From Halomonas sp. HL-48 (GTDB lineage: Bacteria > Pseudomonadota > Gammaproteobacteria > Pseudomonadales > Halomonadaceae): 64,000 nucleotides of DNA. Shown in pieces: positions 1 through 8,082 of this stretch. The notes under the pieces were generated by a model. It did not search any database. It worked only from the letters and a program-made list of their open reading frames with translations, and had not been told where the DNA came from. The stretch's first letter is position 1. The number at the start of each line of letters is the position of its first letter. Made by a program: the position numbers and the translations under genes. The stretch covers positions 62,001 through 126,000 of the forward strand of contig NZ_LJZS01000010.1 in NCBI RefSeq assembly GCF_001314875.1, read 5' to 3'.

Positions 1-540
1 AGCACCCAGGCGCTACGCGAACGTACCGGCGTTATTTTCCAGGACTTTGTGCGTTACCAGTTACAGGTGGGTGAAAATCTGGGCGTCGGCGACACCCATG
101 CCTATGAGGATGAGCAGCGCTGGCAGCAAGCCGCCCGACACGGCATGGCGGATGATTTCATCAGCGCCATGGCCAGCGGCTACCAGACCCAGTTGGGTCG
201 CTGGTTCAAAAACGGCCAGGAACTCTCCGGTGGCCAGTGGCAGAAAATCGCCCTTTCCCGCGCCTACATGCGCGAGAACGCCGACATCATCGTGCTGGAT
301 GAACCCACTGCCGCCATGGATGCCGCTGCGGAGGCCGCAGTATTCGCCCGCTTCCGCGAGCACAGCCGGGACAAGATGGCGATTCTGATCTCCCACCGCT
401 TCTCCACCGTGCGCAGCGCCGACCTCATCCTGGTAATCGACCAGGGCCACATCATCGAACGCGGCACCCACGAAGAACTGCTCGCGGCAGACGGCCGCTA
501 TGCGAAGCTGTTTCGACTTCAGGCCAAGGGTTATCAGTAG
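1..540 (+). CDS. ABC transporter ATP-binding (or fused ATPase/permease) protein, C-terminal part, truncated by window start
   Basis: Frame is open from base 1 (STQALRERTGVIFQDFVRYQ...) through ORF 49..540; ABC signature LSGGQWQKIALSRA, Walker B IIVLDEPTAAMD, H-loop LISHRF. Confidence 0.9.
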   Translation, partial: STQALRERTGVIFQDFVRYQLQVGENLGVGDTHAYEDEQRWQQAARHGMADDFISAMASGYQTQLGRWFKNGQELSGGQWQKIALSRAYMRENADIIVLDEPTAAMDAAAEAAVFARFREHSRDKMAILISHRFSTVRSADLILVIDQGHIIERGTHEELLAADGRYAKLFRLQAKGYQ

Positions 541-634
541 CCCTTGCTGATTCAACACTTTTCATTGCGCACGCCCCCGAACCCACTATCTTTAATGACA
601 CGCTCAGCAACGATGTTGCTGTCACATTCTTGGG

Positions 635-2098
635 TTGGGGATTCGGGTGACATTCTTTAAACAATTTGTTCGTTGGTTACGACGTCTGGGCGTTGTGGTT
701 TTGGTCTTACTCACCTTCTATTTCACCCTCATGGCGTACCATCAGCTAAAGCCGTTGCCACCCGGCATTTCCCACGCCAGCCCGGTTTACCAAACTGACA
801 ATGTTGAGTTCTTCCGCGACCTGACGCACCACGCGGATGACGAACGGCAAGTGGACCAGGAAATTTTTGACCAGGTCGAGCGTATGATCGAACGCGCCGA
901 TGACTTTATCGTGATCGATAACTTCATGGTCAATGGCTTGGTCAATGATCCCTCCGAAGATTACCCCGCGCTGAGCGATAACCTTGTTGATCAGTTAGTT
1001 CGCAAACGCGACGCCCATCCCGATATGCCGATTGTGTTTATCAGCGACGCCATTAATTCTGGCTACGGCTCCTACCCCGCCGAGTGGCTCGATCGCCTGC
1101 GGGAGGCCGATATCGACGTGGTGATCTCCAACCTGACCCGGCTGCGCGATTCAACGCCGGTGTATTCATCGCTGTGGCGTATGGGGCCGCAGTGGCTGGG
1201 CGATCTGGGTGGCGAATGGTGGGAAAACCCGTTTGTTGACGGTGGGCCCAAATTCAACCTGGGCGGCTACTTGGATATGTTTAATATCAAAGCCAATCAC
1301 CGCAAAGTGGTGATCACCGAGCGAACGGCGCTGGTCGCCTCCGCCAATGCCCACGATGAATCCGGCTTTCATGAGAACGTCGCGTTTGAAATCGATGGGC
1401 CGATCATCGGCGACCTGTTACGCGCCGAGCAGGCGGTCATCGACCTGGGCGACAGCGGTATTCAGTTGCCAAACTACACCCCTGAAGAACAGCCCGAGAA
1501 CGGTGAGTTAAGCATTCAGTACACCACCGAAGCCCAGACCCTGAACAACGTGCTCGACACCATCGAACGCGCCAGGGAGGACGACGAACTGTGGCTGGCG
1601 ATGTACTACCTCGCCGACCGGGAGATCGTCAACGCGCTGACCGACGCCAGCCAGCGCGGCGTCCAGGTATCGTTGATCCTTGATCCCAATAAGAAAGCTT
1701 TTGGCCGCGAAAAGACCGGCCTGCCCAACCGTCCGGTGGTGGAAGAGCTTGTTGAGGATACCGACGGTAACGTGCGCGTGCGCTGGTACGACGTTGAGAT
1801 CGAGCAGTTTCATCCCAAGATGATGATGCTGCGCCAGGCCCAACAAAGCACCATTATCAGCGGCTCCACCAACTTCACCAGCCGCAACATGGATAACTAC
1901 AACCTTGAGGCGAGCCTTACGATCTCAGGCCCCAACGATGCCGACGTGATGCGCGAGGTCGACGACTACTTTCTGATGTTATGGCATAACGAAGGCGGTG
2001 ATTACACGCTCGACGTCGACGAATACCAAAGCACCATGACCGACTGGCAACGGGTGATCTATGGCGTTCAGGCCTATCTCAAGCTGACCACCTATTGA
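635..2098 (+). CDS. Phospholipase D-like (PLDc) family protein, membrane anchored
   Basis: 487 aa; N-terminal TM segment; two HxK motifs (ANHRKVVITERTALVASANAHDES and FHPKMMMLRQAQQSTIISGSTNFTSRN). TTG start in ORF track; GTG at 647 possible. Confidence 0.8.
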   Translation: MGIRVTFFKQFVRWLRRLGVVVLVLLTFYFTLMAYHQLKPLPPGISHASPVYQTDNVEFFRDLTHHADDERQVDQEIFDQVERMIERADDFIVIDNFMVNGLVNDPSEDYPALSDNLVDQLVRKRDAHPDMPIVFISDAINSGYGSYPAEWLDRLREADIDVVISNLTRLRDSTPVYSSLWRMGPQWLGDLGGEWWENPFVDGGPKFNLGGYLDMFNIKANHRKVVITERTALVASANAHDESGFHENVAFEIDGPIIGDLLRAEQAVIDLGDSGIQLPNYTPEEQPENGELSIQYTTEAQTLNNVLDTIERAREDDELWLAMYYLADREIVNALTDASQRGVQVSLILDPNKKAFGREKTGLPNRPVVEELVEDTDGNVRVRWYDVEIEQFHPKMMMLRQAQQSTIISGSTNFTSRNMDNYNLEASLTISGPNDADVMREVDDYFLMLWHNEGGDYTLDVDEYQSTMTDWQRVIYGVQAYLKLTTY

Positions 2099-3822
2099 GG
2101 CATGTTGGCCAAAAGCGCCACGATAATGACGCCGAGCACGGCACATAGCCACTGCCAGAAGCGCGCCGGGTCACGCTCGAGAAGCGGCGGCCGCGACTGT
2201 TTCAGGGTCCCTGGGCTTGGCGTGCGCAACTCGAAGATGAACTCCGAAAGCGCTGGGTAGCGCTGCTCCGGATTGGGGTGCAGGGCTTTTTTCAACACCG
2301 TATCCACCCAGGCGGGCAGCGCGCGGTTTTCGCTGATCGCTGACTGGTAGGCGAGCTTGCACTGGGCCGCTCGGGTACGGGTTTTGGCCACCTCAGTACC
2401 GTAAGGCAGCGTACCGGTCAGCATTTGATAGGCAATCACCGCCAGCGAATACAGGTCAGATCGCGGCGTGCCGGACTCGCCTAGGAAATACTCGGGCGCG
2501 GTGTACTGGGCGGTGCCGAGTATCGGGTCCCCCTCCGTCGAGGGATGCCCGTTCTCTGATATCCCCGCCACCCGGGTAGCGCCAAAATCAATCAGCCGGA
2601 CCGTGCCGTGGCGGTCGATCATGATGTTGTCTGGACGCACATCCTGGTGGAGCATTTCCAGCCGGTGAAAAGCGCGCAACCCCTTGGCCACCTGCTCAAT
2701 AATATCGCGTACGTCGGCCAGTTCTGGGTCGGGATGGTCGCGCATCCACTGGGTCAGCGTCTGGCCGTCAATGTACGCCCAAACGGTATACAGATAGCGC
2801 CTTGGTCCGCGCTGCGCGGGCGCTGACAGCACATGGGCATTGTGCAAACGACGCGCGATCCACTCCTCCCGCACAAACCGCTCGACGCTTGCGGGGTCCT
2901 CGGCAAGCTCGGTGGCCAGGGTCTTGACCACCACATGCTGGTCTGACTGTGGGTCGTGCGCCAGGTAGACGTGACTGCGGGCGCTGGCATGCAGCGGGCG
3001 GATGATCCGCAGGCCATCAAGCTCGCTGTTCGCACGCAGTTCAGGGGGTGACGGCAGGCTGCCCAGGGACTCGAAAAGCTCGTCGGCCTCGCGGTCGGGT
3101 AACGTCTCGATGCGCACCAGCTGCGCGGTCAGATTATCGTCGCTGCCGTTGGCAAGCGCGGCGTCCACCAGGGCTTTTGCGCCGGCCTCAAGGTCCGCCG
3201 CATGGTCGTGGATCAGCGCGGCCATCACCTGAGGGGACAACCATTCATAAACGCCGTCGCTGGCCAGTAAAAATACATCGCCCTCGCTGAGCGAGACGGC
3301 ACGGTAATCAAGCTCAAGGTGCTGGCTTGCCCCCATCGCGCGGCTCAGGTGGCTGACCTCCCGCGAGGCCCAGAAGCGGTGATCCTCGGTCAAGGGCTCA
3401 AGCGTCTTGCCCGTTAACTGATAAATGCGGCAGTCGCCGACGTGGAACAGGTGCGCCGTGGCCGACTTGATCACCATAGCGCTCAGCGTGCAGACGTAGC
3501 CCCGATCCATGTCATAGCGGTATTGGCTTTGCCGCGTTTGCGCATACAGCCACGCATTGGTGGCCTGAAGCACCCGCTGCGCCGAGCTTTTCACGCTCCA
3601 CGGCGCGGGGGTGGCGTAGTAATCGGTCAAAAAACCGCCGACCGCCGCTTCGGCGGCGTCACGACTCACCGCACTGCTGCTGATACCGTCCGCCAGGGCA
3701 ACGGCAATGCCCTTTTGGCGCCGCTGGGTGTCGTCGGGCAAACAGGCGCCGTAGAAATCCTGATTGCTGGGCTTTTGCCCTTTATCGGACCACTGGCCGA
3801 GGGAAATGCTCAGCGTTGGCAT
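2092..3822 (-). CDS. Bifunctional PP2C-type phosphatase / Ser-Thr protein kinase
   Basis: N-terminal PP2C motifs (ALADGISSSAVSRDAAE, VGDCRIYQ, LLASDGVYEWLS, SDDNLTAQLV); C-terminal kinase motifs (VVVKTLA, HQDVRPDNIMID, LIDFGATR); terminal TM. Confidence 0.9.
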   Translation of the reverse strand: MPTLSISLGQWSDKGQKPSNQDFYGACLPDDTQRRQKGIAVALADGISSSAVSRDAAEAAVGGFLTDYYATPAPWSVKSSAQRVLQATNAWLYAQTRQSQYRYDMDRGYVCTLSAMVIKSATAHLFHVGDCRIYQLTGKTLEPLTEDHRFWASREVSHLSRAMGASQHLELDYRAVSLSEGDVFLLASDGVYEWLSPQVMAALIHDHAADLEAGAKALVDAALANGSDDNLTAQLVRIETLPDREADELFESLGSLPSPPELRANSELDGLRIIRPLHASARSHVYLAHDPQSDQHVVVKTLATELAEDPASVERFVREEWIARRLHNAHVLSAPAQRGPRRYLYTVWAYIDGQTLTQWMRDHPDPELADVRDIIEQVAKGLRAFHRLEMLHQDVRPDNIMIDRHGTVRLIDFGATRVAGISENGHPSTEGDPILGTAQYTAPEYFLGESGTPRSDLYSLAVIAYQMLTGTLPYGTEVAKTRTRAAQCKLAYQSAISENRALPAWVDTVLKKALHPNPEQRYPALSEFIFELRTPSPGTLKQSRPPLLERDPARFWQWLCAVLGVIIVALLANMPQ

Positions 3823-4721
3823 GCATAACGTACCTGATTGGCCACGTTGGCCGGGCTTGCCGCGACGCGTTTGACGACGCTACCCACGACAATCACGCAG
3901 GGCGACGGCAGCGGCTCGGCGGCCAATCGCCCGGGCATATCGGCCAGGCTGCCGACCAGTGACTGCTGATCAGGCTGACTGGCGTTGGCCACCAGCATGA
4001 TCGGCCAGTCGTCCGGCAGCCCCGCCTCGCGCAGGCCCGCGCAGATTGCGTCCACCTTGGAAAGCCCCATGTAAAACACCAGCGTTTCGTCGCGTCGCGC
4101 CAACGCCGCCCAGTCCGGCGTGCCGTCCTCCCGGCATAGCTGCGCGGTGACAAAACGCAACTGCTGGGCATGGCCCCGGTCGGTAAGCGGAATCCCCATG
4201 CAGGCCGCCGCCGAGGAGGCCGCTGTAATCCCGGGCACGATGGTGGCCGGCACCTGAGCGTCGGCCAAGGCATCGAGCTCTTCGCCCATGCGCCCGAAAA
4301 CGGCCGGGTCACCGCCTTTCAAGCGCACCACGGATTTGCCCTGCTGGGCCAGGCGCACCATCAGCGCGCCGATGTCAGCCTGGGGAACGCTATGATGGCC
4401 CTTGGCCTTGCCCACATAGTGCCGCTCGCCCCCCGAAGGAAGCAGCGCCAGAACGTCATCGCCCACCAGGCGGTCGTAGACCACGACATCGGCCTGCTGC
4501 AAAAGCCGCGCGGCCTTTAGCGTCAGCAGTTCGGCGTCGCCGCTGCCGGCGCCCACCAGGTACACGTGCCCGGGCTGACAGTCGCCGCCCAACGGGAGGG
4601 ACCGCGACATATCACGGCCGCTGCGGGGAAGCTCAAAGCGACTCGCCAAACGCGCCAAGGGGTTACACCATTTCAGAAGCTGGGATTTGCTTAGCGCGCG
4701 CATGGGGGCGTTCCTCTTCAA
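3810..4721 (-). CDS. cobA: Uroporphyrinogen-III C-methyltransferase (SUMT)
   Basis: VYLVGAGSGDAELLTLKAARLLQQADVVVYDRLV, VRLKGGDPAVFGR, VPGITAASSAAACMGIPLT; start may be internal (MRALSKS). Confidence 0.92.
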   Translation of the reverse strand: MKRNAPMRALSKSQLLKWCNPLARLASRFELPRSGRDMSRSLPLGGDCQPGHVYLVGAGSGDAELLTLKAARLLQQADVVVYDRLVGDDVLALLPSGGERHYVGKAKGHHSVPQADIGALMVRLAQQGKSVVRLKGGDPAVFGRMGEELDALADAQVPATIVPGITAASSAAACMGIPLTDRGHAQQLRFVTAQLCREDGTPDWAALARRDETLVFYMGLSKVDAICAGLREAGLPDDWPIMLVANASQPDQQSLVGSLADMPGRLAAEPLPSPCVIVVGSVVKRVAASPANVANQVRYACQR

Positions 4722-7383
4722 GTAATGATTTCAATTCGGGAATGCAGCTACCGCACTGGGTGCCGCACGCCAGTCGTGCGCCTAACGCCTCGACGCTGGT
4801 GTCGCCGCGCCGGATGGCCTCGACAATCGCTGTCTGGCCAACCTGATGGCAGCTACATACCACCGGGCCGCTATCCACCGCACCGTCATCGCACCCCGCC
4901 AGCAGACGGCGACGGTGGGTATCGCTCACCGCGTCGTCGTTGAAGCGTGCCTCCAGCCAGGCAAAGCCCGGCAGTTCGCTGGGCGGGCCCACCATCAGCC
5001 ACCAGCTGAGACGACCGTTTTCGATGCCTGCGGCGCGCAGCCGACCGGCGGCGGCATCTTCACACCATAGCGCCGGCGACGCGGACAGCCACTCGCCCAT
5101 CTGGTGGAACCAGTCGCCGACCGCCCTGCCGCCGGCCAGTTGCCAGCGCTGGCAGCCGCGCATCGGGATTCGCGTCCAGTAATCGCTTGCACACCAGCGC
5201 GGCGCATCAGGCAGCGACGCCAGGGCATGGTCAGCGACAAACAGCGTCGCCTGCCAGGCGGTCGGCAAGGGCGCCAGGGCCACGGCACCGTGCTTGGCTT
5301 CCGGCTGACCGGAAAGCGGATCGGTGATGCCATCGATCAAGGCACTGCTGCGCGCGCTATGAGTAAAGCAGTCGGTCCAGTGAATCGGCACGAAGACTTC
5401 GCCGCGCCGCTGGGCATGGGCCACTCTCACCCGTGCGCGATACTCACCGGTGGCAGCGGTCAACACGCCAAGCGCCTGGTCGGTGACGCCCGCCTGGGCG
5501 GCATCGTCCGGATGCACCTCCATGAAAGGCTCGGCGCGGTGATTCATCAGCCGCGGTGAGCGTGCGGTGCGCGTCATGGTATGCCATTGATCGCGAATCC
5601 GGCCGGTATTCAGCCGCAACGGGTAGGCGTTACTCAAGGCTTGCTCCGGCCCACGCGGGGTAATCGGCACCAGCCGGGCCCGGCCGTCGGCCGTTGCGAA
5701 CCACCCATCTTCAAACAAACGCGCGGTGCCCTGGGGGGCATCGCCATTCACCGGCCACTGAATCGGCGCGAGCGCATCATAGCCGTCGCGGCCAAGCCCG
5801 ACCAGCCCTGAAATATCGAAAAGGCGCTGCGTGGCGCCGATATTGTCAACGCCGGAGAGCCGCGCGTGCTCGTCAAAGATCTCACTGGAGTGAGCATAGT
5901 CAAACGCCTCGCCAAAGCCCAAATGCTTGGCGACGTCGCAGATGATCTGCCAGTCGTGGCGCGCCTCGCCGGGGGGTGGCAGCATGCCCCGCTGGCGCGA
6001 AATACAGCGCTCGGAATTGGTCACAGTACCATCTTTCTCGGACCACCCGGACGCGGGCAGCACGATGTCGGCGTAGGGCAGCAGGTCGGTATGCGCCGCG
6101 CATTCCGAGACGATCACCAGCGGGCACTTTTCCAGCGCGGCACGCACGCGGGCAGCATCGGGCAGGCTAATCGCCGGGTTGGTGGCCATCACCCACAGCA
6201 CCTTGATGTCGCCGCGCTCAATCGCCTCAAAGAGATCGACCGCCTTGTGGCCGGGGCCTTCCGGTAGGATGGGCACGAGGTTATCGGTGGCCCAGAAGCG
6301 GCTGACCCGTTCCCGCGCGCCGGGGGTGTCGTAATCCATGTGCGCCGCCAACTGGTTGGCCAGGCCGCCGACTTCACGGCCGCCCATGGCATTGGGCTGG
6401 CCGGTGATCGAGAACGGACCGGCTCCAGGCAGGCCGATTTTGCCGCCGGCCAGGTGACAGTTGATGATGGCGTTGCACTTATCCGTACCGCTGGACGACT
6501 GATTGACCCCCTGGGAATACAGGGTCACCACGTGGAGCTGGCTTGCAAACCAGTAGTAGAGGGTTTCCAGCCGCTCGGCGTCTACTTCGCAGGCCGCCGC
6601 CACCTCAGCGATGGAACTGGCCGACTGCTGCGCGGCGCTTAACGCATCGTCAAACCCTTGGGTATGGCGCTCAAGGTACAAAGCGTCCAGCTTGTGCTTG
6701 GCCGCCATCCAGGCCAGCAGGCCGTTGAACAACACCGCATCGCTGCCGGGCTTGATACCCAGATACAGGTCGGCAATCTCACAGCTATCGGTCACGCGCG
6801 GGTCGATCACCACGACCCGCATCAACGGATTGCGCTCCTTGGCGACTTTAATCCGCTGATAGAGAACCGGATGGTTCCAGGCCAGGTTGGACCCCACCAA
6901 CACCACCAGCTCCGCCTCTTCCAGATCCTCGTAGTTGCACGGCACGGCGTCGGCACCAAAGGCGCGCTTGTAGGCGGCCACCGCCGACGCCATGCACAGC
7001 CGCGAGTTGGTATCCAGATGCGGCGTGCCCAGAAAGCCCTTGAACAGCTTGTTGGCCGCGTAATAATCCTCGGTCAGCAGCTGTCCTGACAGATAGGCCG
7101 CCACGCACTGGTTACCGTGGGCGCGGCGCAGCGCGTTCATGCGCTCGGCGGTGGCGTTCAAGGCGGTGTCCCAGGACACCTCCTTGCCATCCACCCGCGG
7201 TCGAATCAGGCGGCCCTGTTTGCCCAGCGTTTCGTGCAGCGCCGAGCCTTTCACGCACAGCCGGCCGAAGTTGGCGGGATGGTCGCGGTCGCCCTCCACG
7301 GCGTCAAGGGCGCCGTCCGCTATGGTCGCGGTAACGCCGCAGCCAACGCCGCAGTAGGGGCAGGTCGTCTTGGCTTGGTGCAT
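4663..7383 (-). CDS. nasA: Assimilatory nitrate reductase catalytic subunit (Mo-bisMGD, N-terminal 4Fe-4S, C-terminal BFD-like 2Fe-2S domain)
   Basis: TTCPYCGVGCGV, molybdopterin oxidoreductase motifs (GANQ-type region, NPAISLPDAARV), C-terminal VVCSCHQVGQ...CGTQCGSCIPELK; start chosen at MHQAKTTCPYCG with upstream RBS gaggagt. Confidence 0.93.
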   Translation of the reverse strand: MHQAKTTCPYCGVGCGVTATIADGALDAVEGDRDHPANFGRLCVKGSALHETLGKQGRLIRPRVDGKEVSWDTALNATAERMNALRRAHGNQCVAAYLSGQLLTEDYYAANKLFKGFLGTPHLDTNSRLCMASAVAAYKRAFGADAVPCNYEDLEEAELVVLVGSNLAWNHPVLYQRIKVAKERNPLMRVVVIDPRVTDSCEIADLYLGIKPGSDAVLFNGLLAWMAAKHKLDALYLERHTQGFDDALSAAQQSASSIAEVAAACEVDAERLETLYYWFASQLHVVTLYSQGVNQSSSGTDKCNAIINCHLAGGKIGLPGAGPFSITGQPNAMGGREVGGLANQLAAHMDYDTPGARERVSRFWATDNLVPILPEGPGHKAVDLFEAIERGDIKVLWVMATNPAISLPDAARVRAALEKCPLVIVSECAAHTDLLPYADIVLPASGWSEKDGTVTNSERCISRQRGMLPPPGEARHDWQIICDVAKHLGFGEAFDYAHSSEIFDEHARLSGVDNIGATQRLFDISGLVGLGRDGYDALAPIQWPVNGDAPQGTARLFEDGWFATADGRARLVPITPRGPEQALSNAYPLRLNTGRIRDQWHTMTRTARSPRLMNHRAEPFMEVHPDDAAQAGVTDQALGVLTAATGEYRARVRVAHAQRRGEVFVPIHWTDCFTHSARSSALIDGITDPLSGQPEAKHGAVALAPLPTAWQATLFVADHALASLPDAPRWCASDYWTRIPMRGCQRWQLAGGRAVGDWFHQMGEWLSASPALWCEDAAAGRLRAAGIENGRLSWWLMVGPPSELPGFAWLEARFNDDAVSDTHRRRLLAGCDDGAVDSGPVVCSCHQVGQTAIVEAIRRGDTSVEALGARLACGTQCGSCIPELKSLLEEERPHARAKQIPASEMV

Positions 7384-7417
7384 GGTGACTCCTCGGCTGA
7401 TTGCCAACGCCGCACAT

Positions 7418-7475
7418 AAAAAAACGCCCAGGCCGCTGACCTGGTTGCGCAAAGCGCAAGGCGATCAGCAGGCTG
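7418..7475 (-). promoter_or_regulatory. Putative leader hairpins/terminator upstream of nasA
   Basis: Minus strand reads TTGCGC-TTT-GCGCAA, then CCAGG-tcagcgg-CCTGG GCG TTTTTTT, T-tract at 7424-7418, about 35 nt before the nasA ATG. Confidence 0.45.
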
Positions 7476-7626
7476 GACGTCGTTGCCGCAGCGGGCACCG
7501 TTAAAGGTGCCAAACGTATTGTGTAAAGATACTTATTTGTCTAACAACGTTATTGGGCTTGTTCGCTGCCACTGTTTTTTGATGAACGCACTAACATGCG
7601 CGTTTGTTGCTTATGCCTGAATAGCT

Positions 7627-7642
7627 GCAAAGGCTACGCCGT
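7627..7642 (-). promoter_or_regulatory. Candidate sigma54 -24/-12 element for nasA (weak)
   Basis: Minus strand ACGGCGTAGCCTTTGCA: GG and GC spaced 12 nt, GGC and TTGCA match the consensus. Confidence 0.25.
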
Positions 7643-7772
7643 CACCGCGCACTTCCAATAAAAAAACCGGTAAAACAGTATTTTAAAAGACTTCACCGGC
7701 ACCTTTTGATCATCCAATCCCCGTGCACCGCTTGATATTTTGGGTGTTGAGAGTGCAATTCGTCGCCCGGTA

Positions 7773-7789
7773 CGCACCAACAGCGTGCA
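7773..7789. promoter_or_regulatory. Candidate NtrC binding site
   Basis: cGCACC-aacag-CGTGCa versus consensus TGCACC-N5-GGTGCA. Confidence 0.35.
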
Positions 7790-7876
7790 CCACAGCCCGG
7801 GGAGCAACGCACAGACACTTACTATGCTCATTTTCAAAATGATGAAAATAAAGCAAAAAAACGTCATGCGCGCAGT

Positions 7877-7893
7877 TTGGCCGTAGGTTTGCT
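7877..7893 (+). promoter_or_regulatory. Candidate sigma54 promoter of the FAD reductase-nirBD operon
   Basis: TTGGCCGTAGGTTTGCT: GG/GC spacing of 12 nt, matches YTGGC...TTGCW. Confidence 0.4.
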
Positions 7894-7933
7894 TATTACT
7901 GACAAGACAATCGTTGGTAATCGTAAATTTGTC

Positions 7934-8040
7934 GGCAGCCAATGGCGGTTGCCCCGCATTACCAGACGCAGCCGGGCAATGGCGCCCCTGATTCCGGTTT
8001 TCCTGAGGTCCAGGAAAAGCGATGGATCAGGGGCGTTTTT
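7934..8040 (+). promoter_or_regulatory. ANTAR-type (NasT-responsive) dual-hexaloop leader with overlapping intrinsic terminator
   Basis: P1 GGCAGCC-AATGGC-GGTTGCC (7934-7953); P2 GGGC-AATGGC-GCCC (7974-7987); terminator CGCCCCTGAT (7983-7992)...ATCAGGGGCG (8026-8035) TTTTT. P2 overlaps the 5' arm of the terminator; both loops have A1 and G4. Confidence 0.7.
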
Positions 8041-8082
8041 GTTTGGCGCTCAAGCAGCCGCAACGTCACAGAGGAGTCACCC

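Noticed and set aside
7634-7942. 102-aa minus-strand ORF in the nasA/FAD reductase intergenic region
   Set aside because: Overlaps the predicted promoter/NtrC region; no RBS or homology recognised.
7942-8082. N-terminal 47-aa extension of the 7942..9378 ORF
   Set aside because: It would be translated through the hexaloop leader and intrinsic terminator; a good RBS and start exist at 8083 and FAD-family similarity begins only after it.
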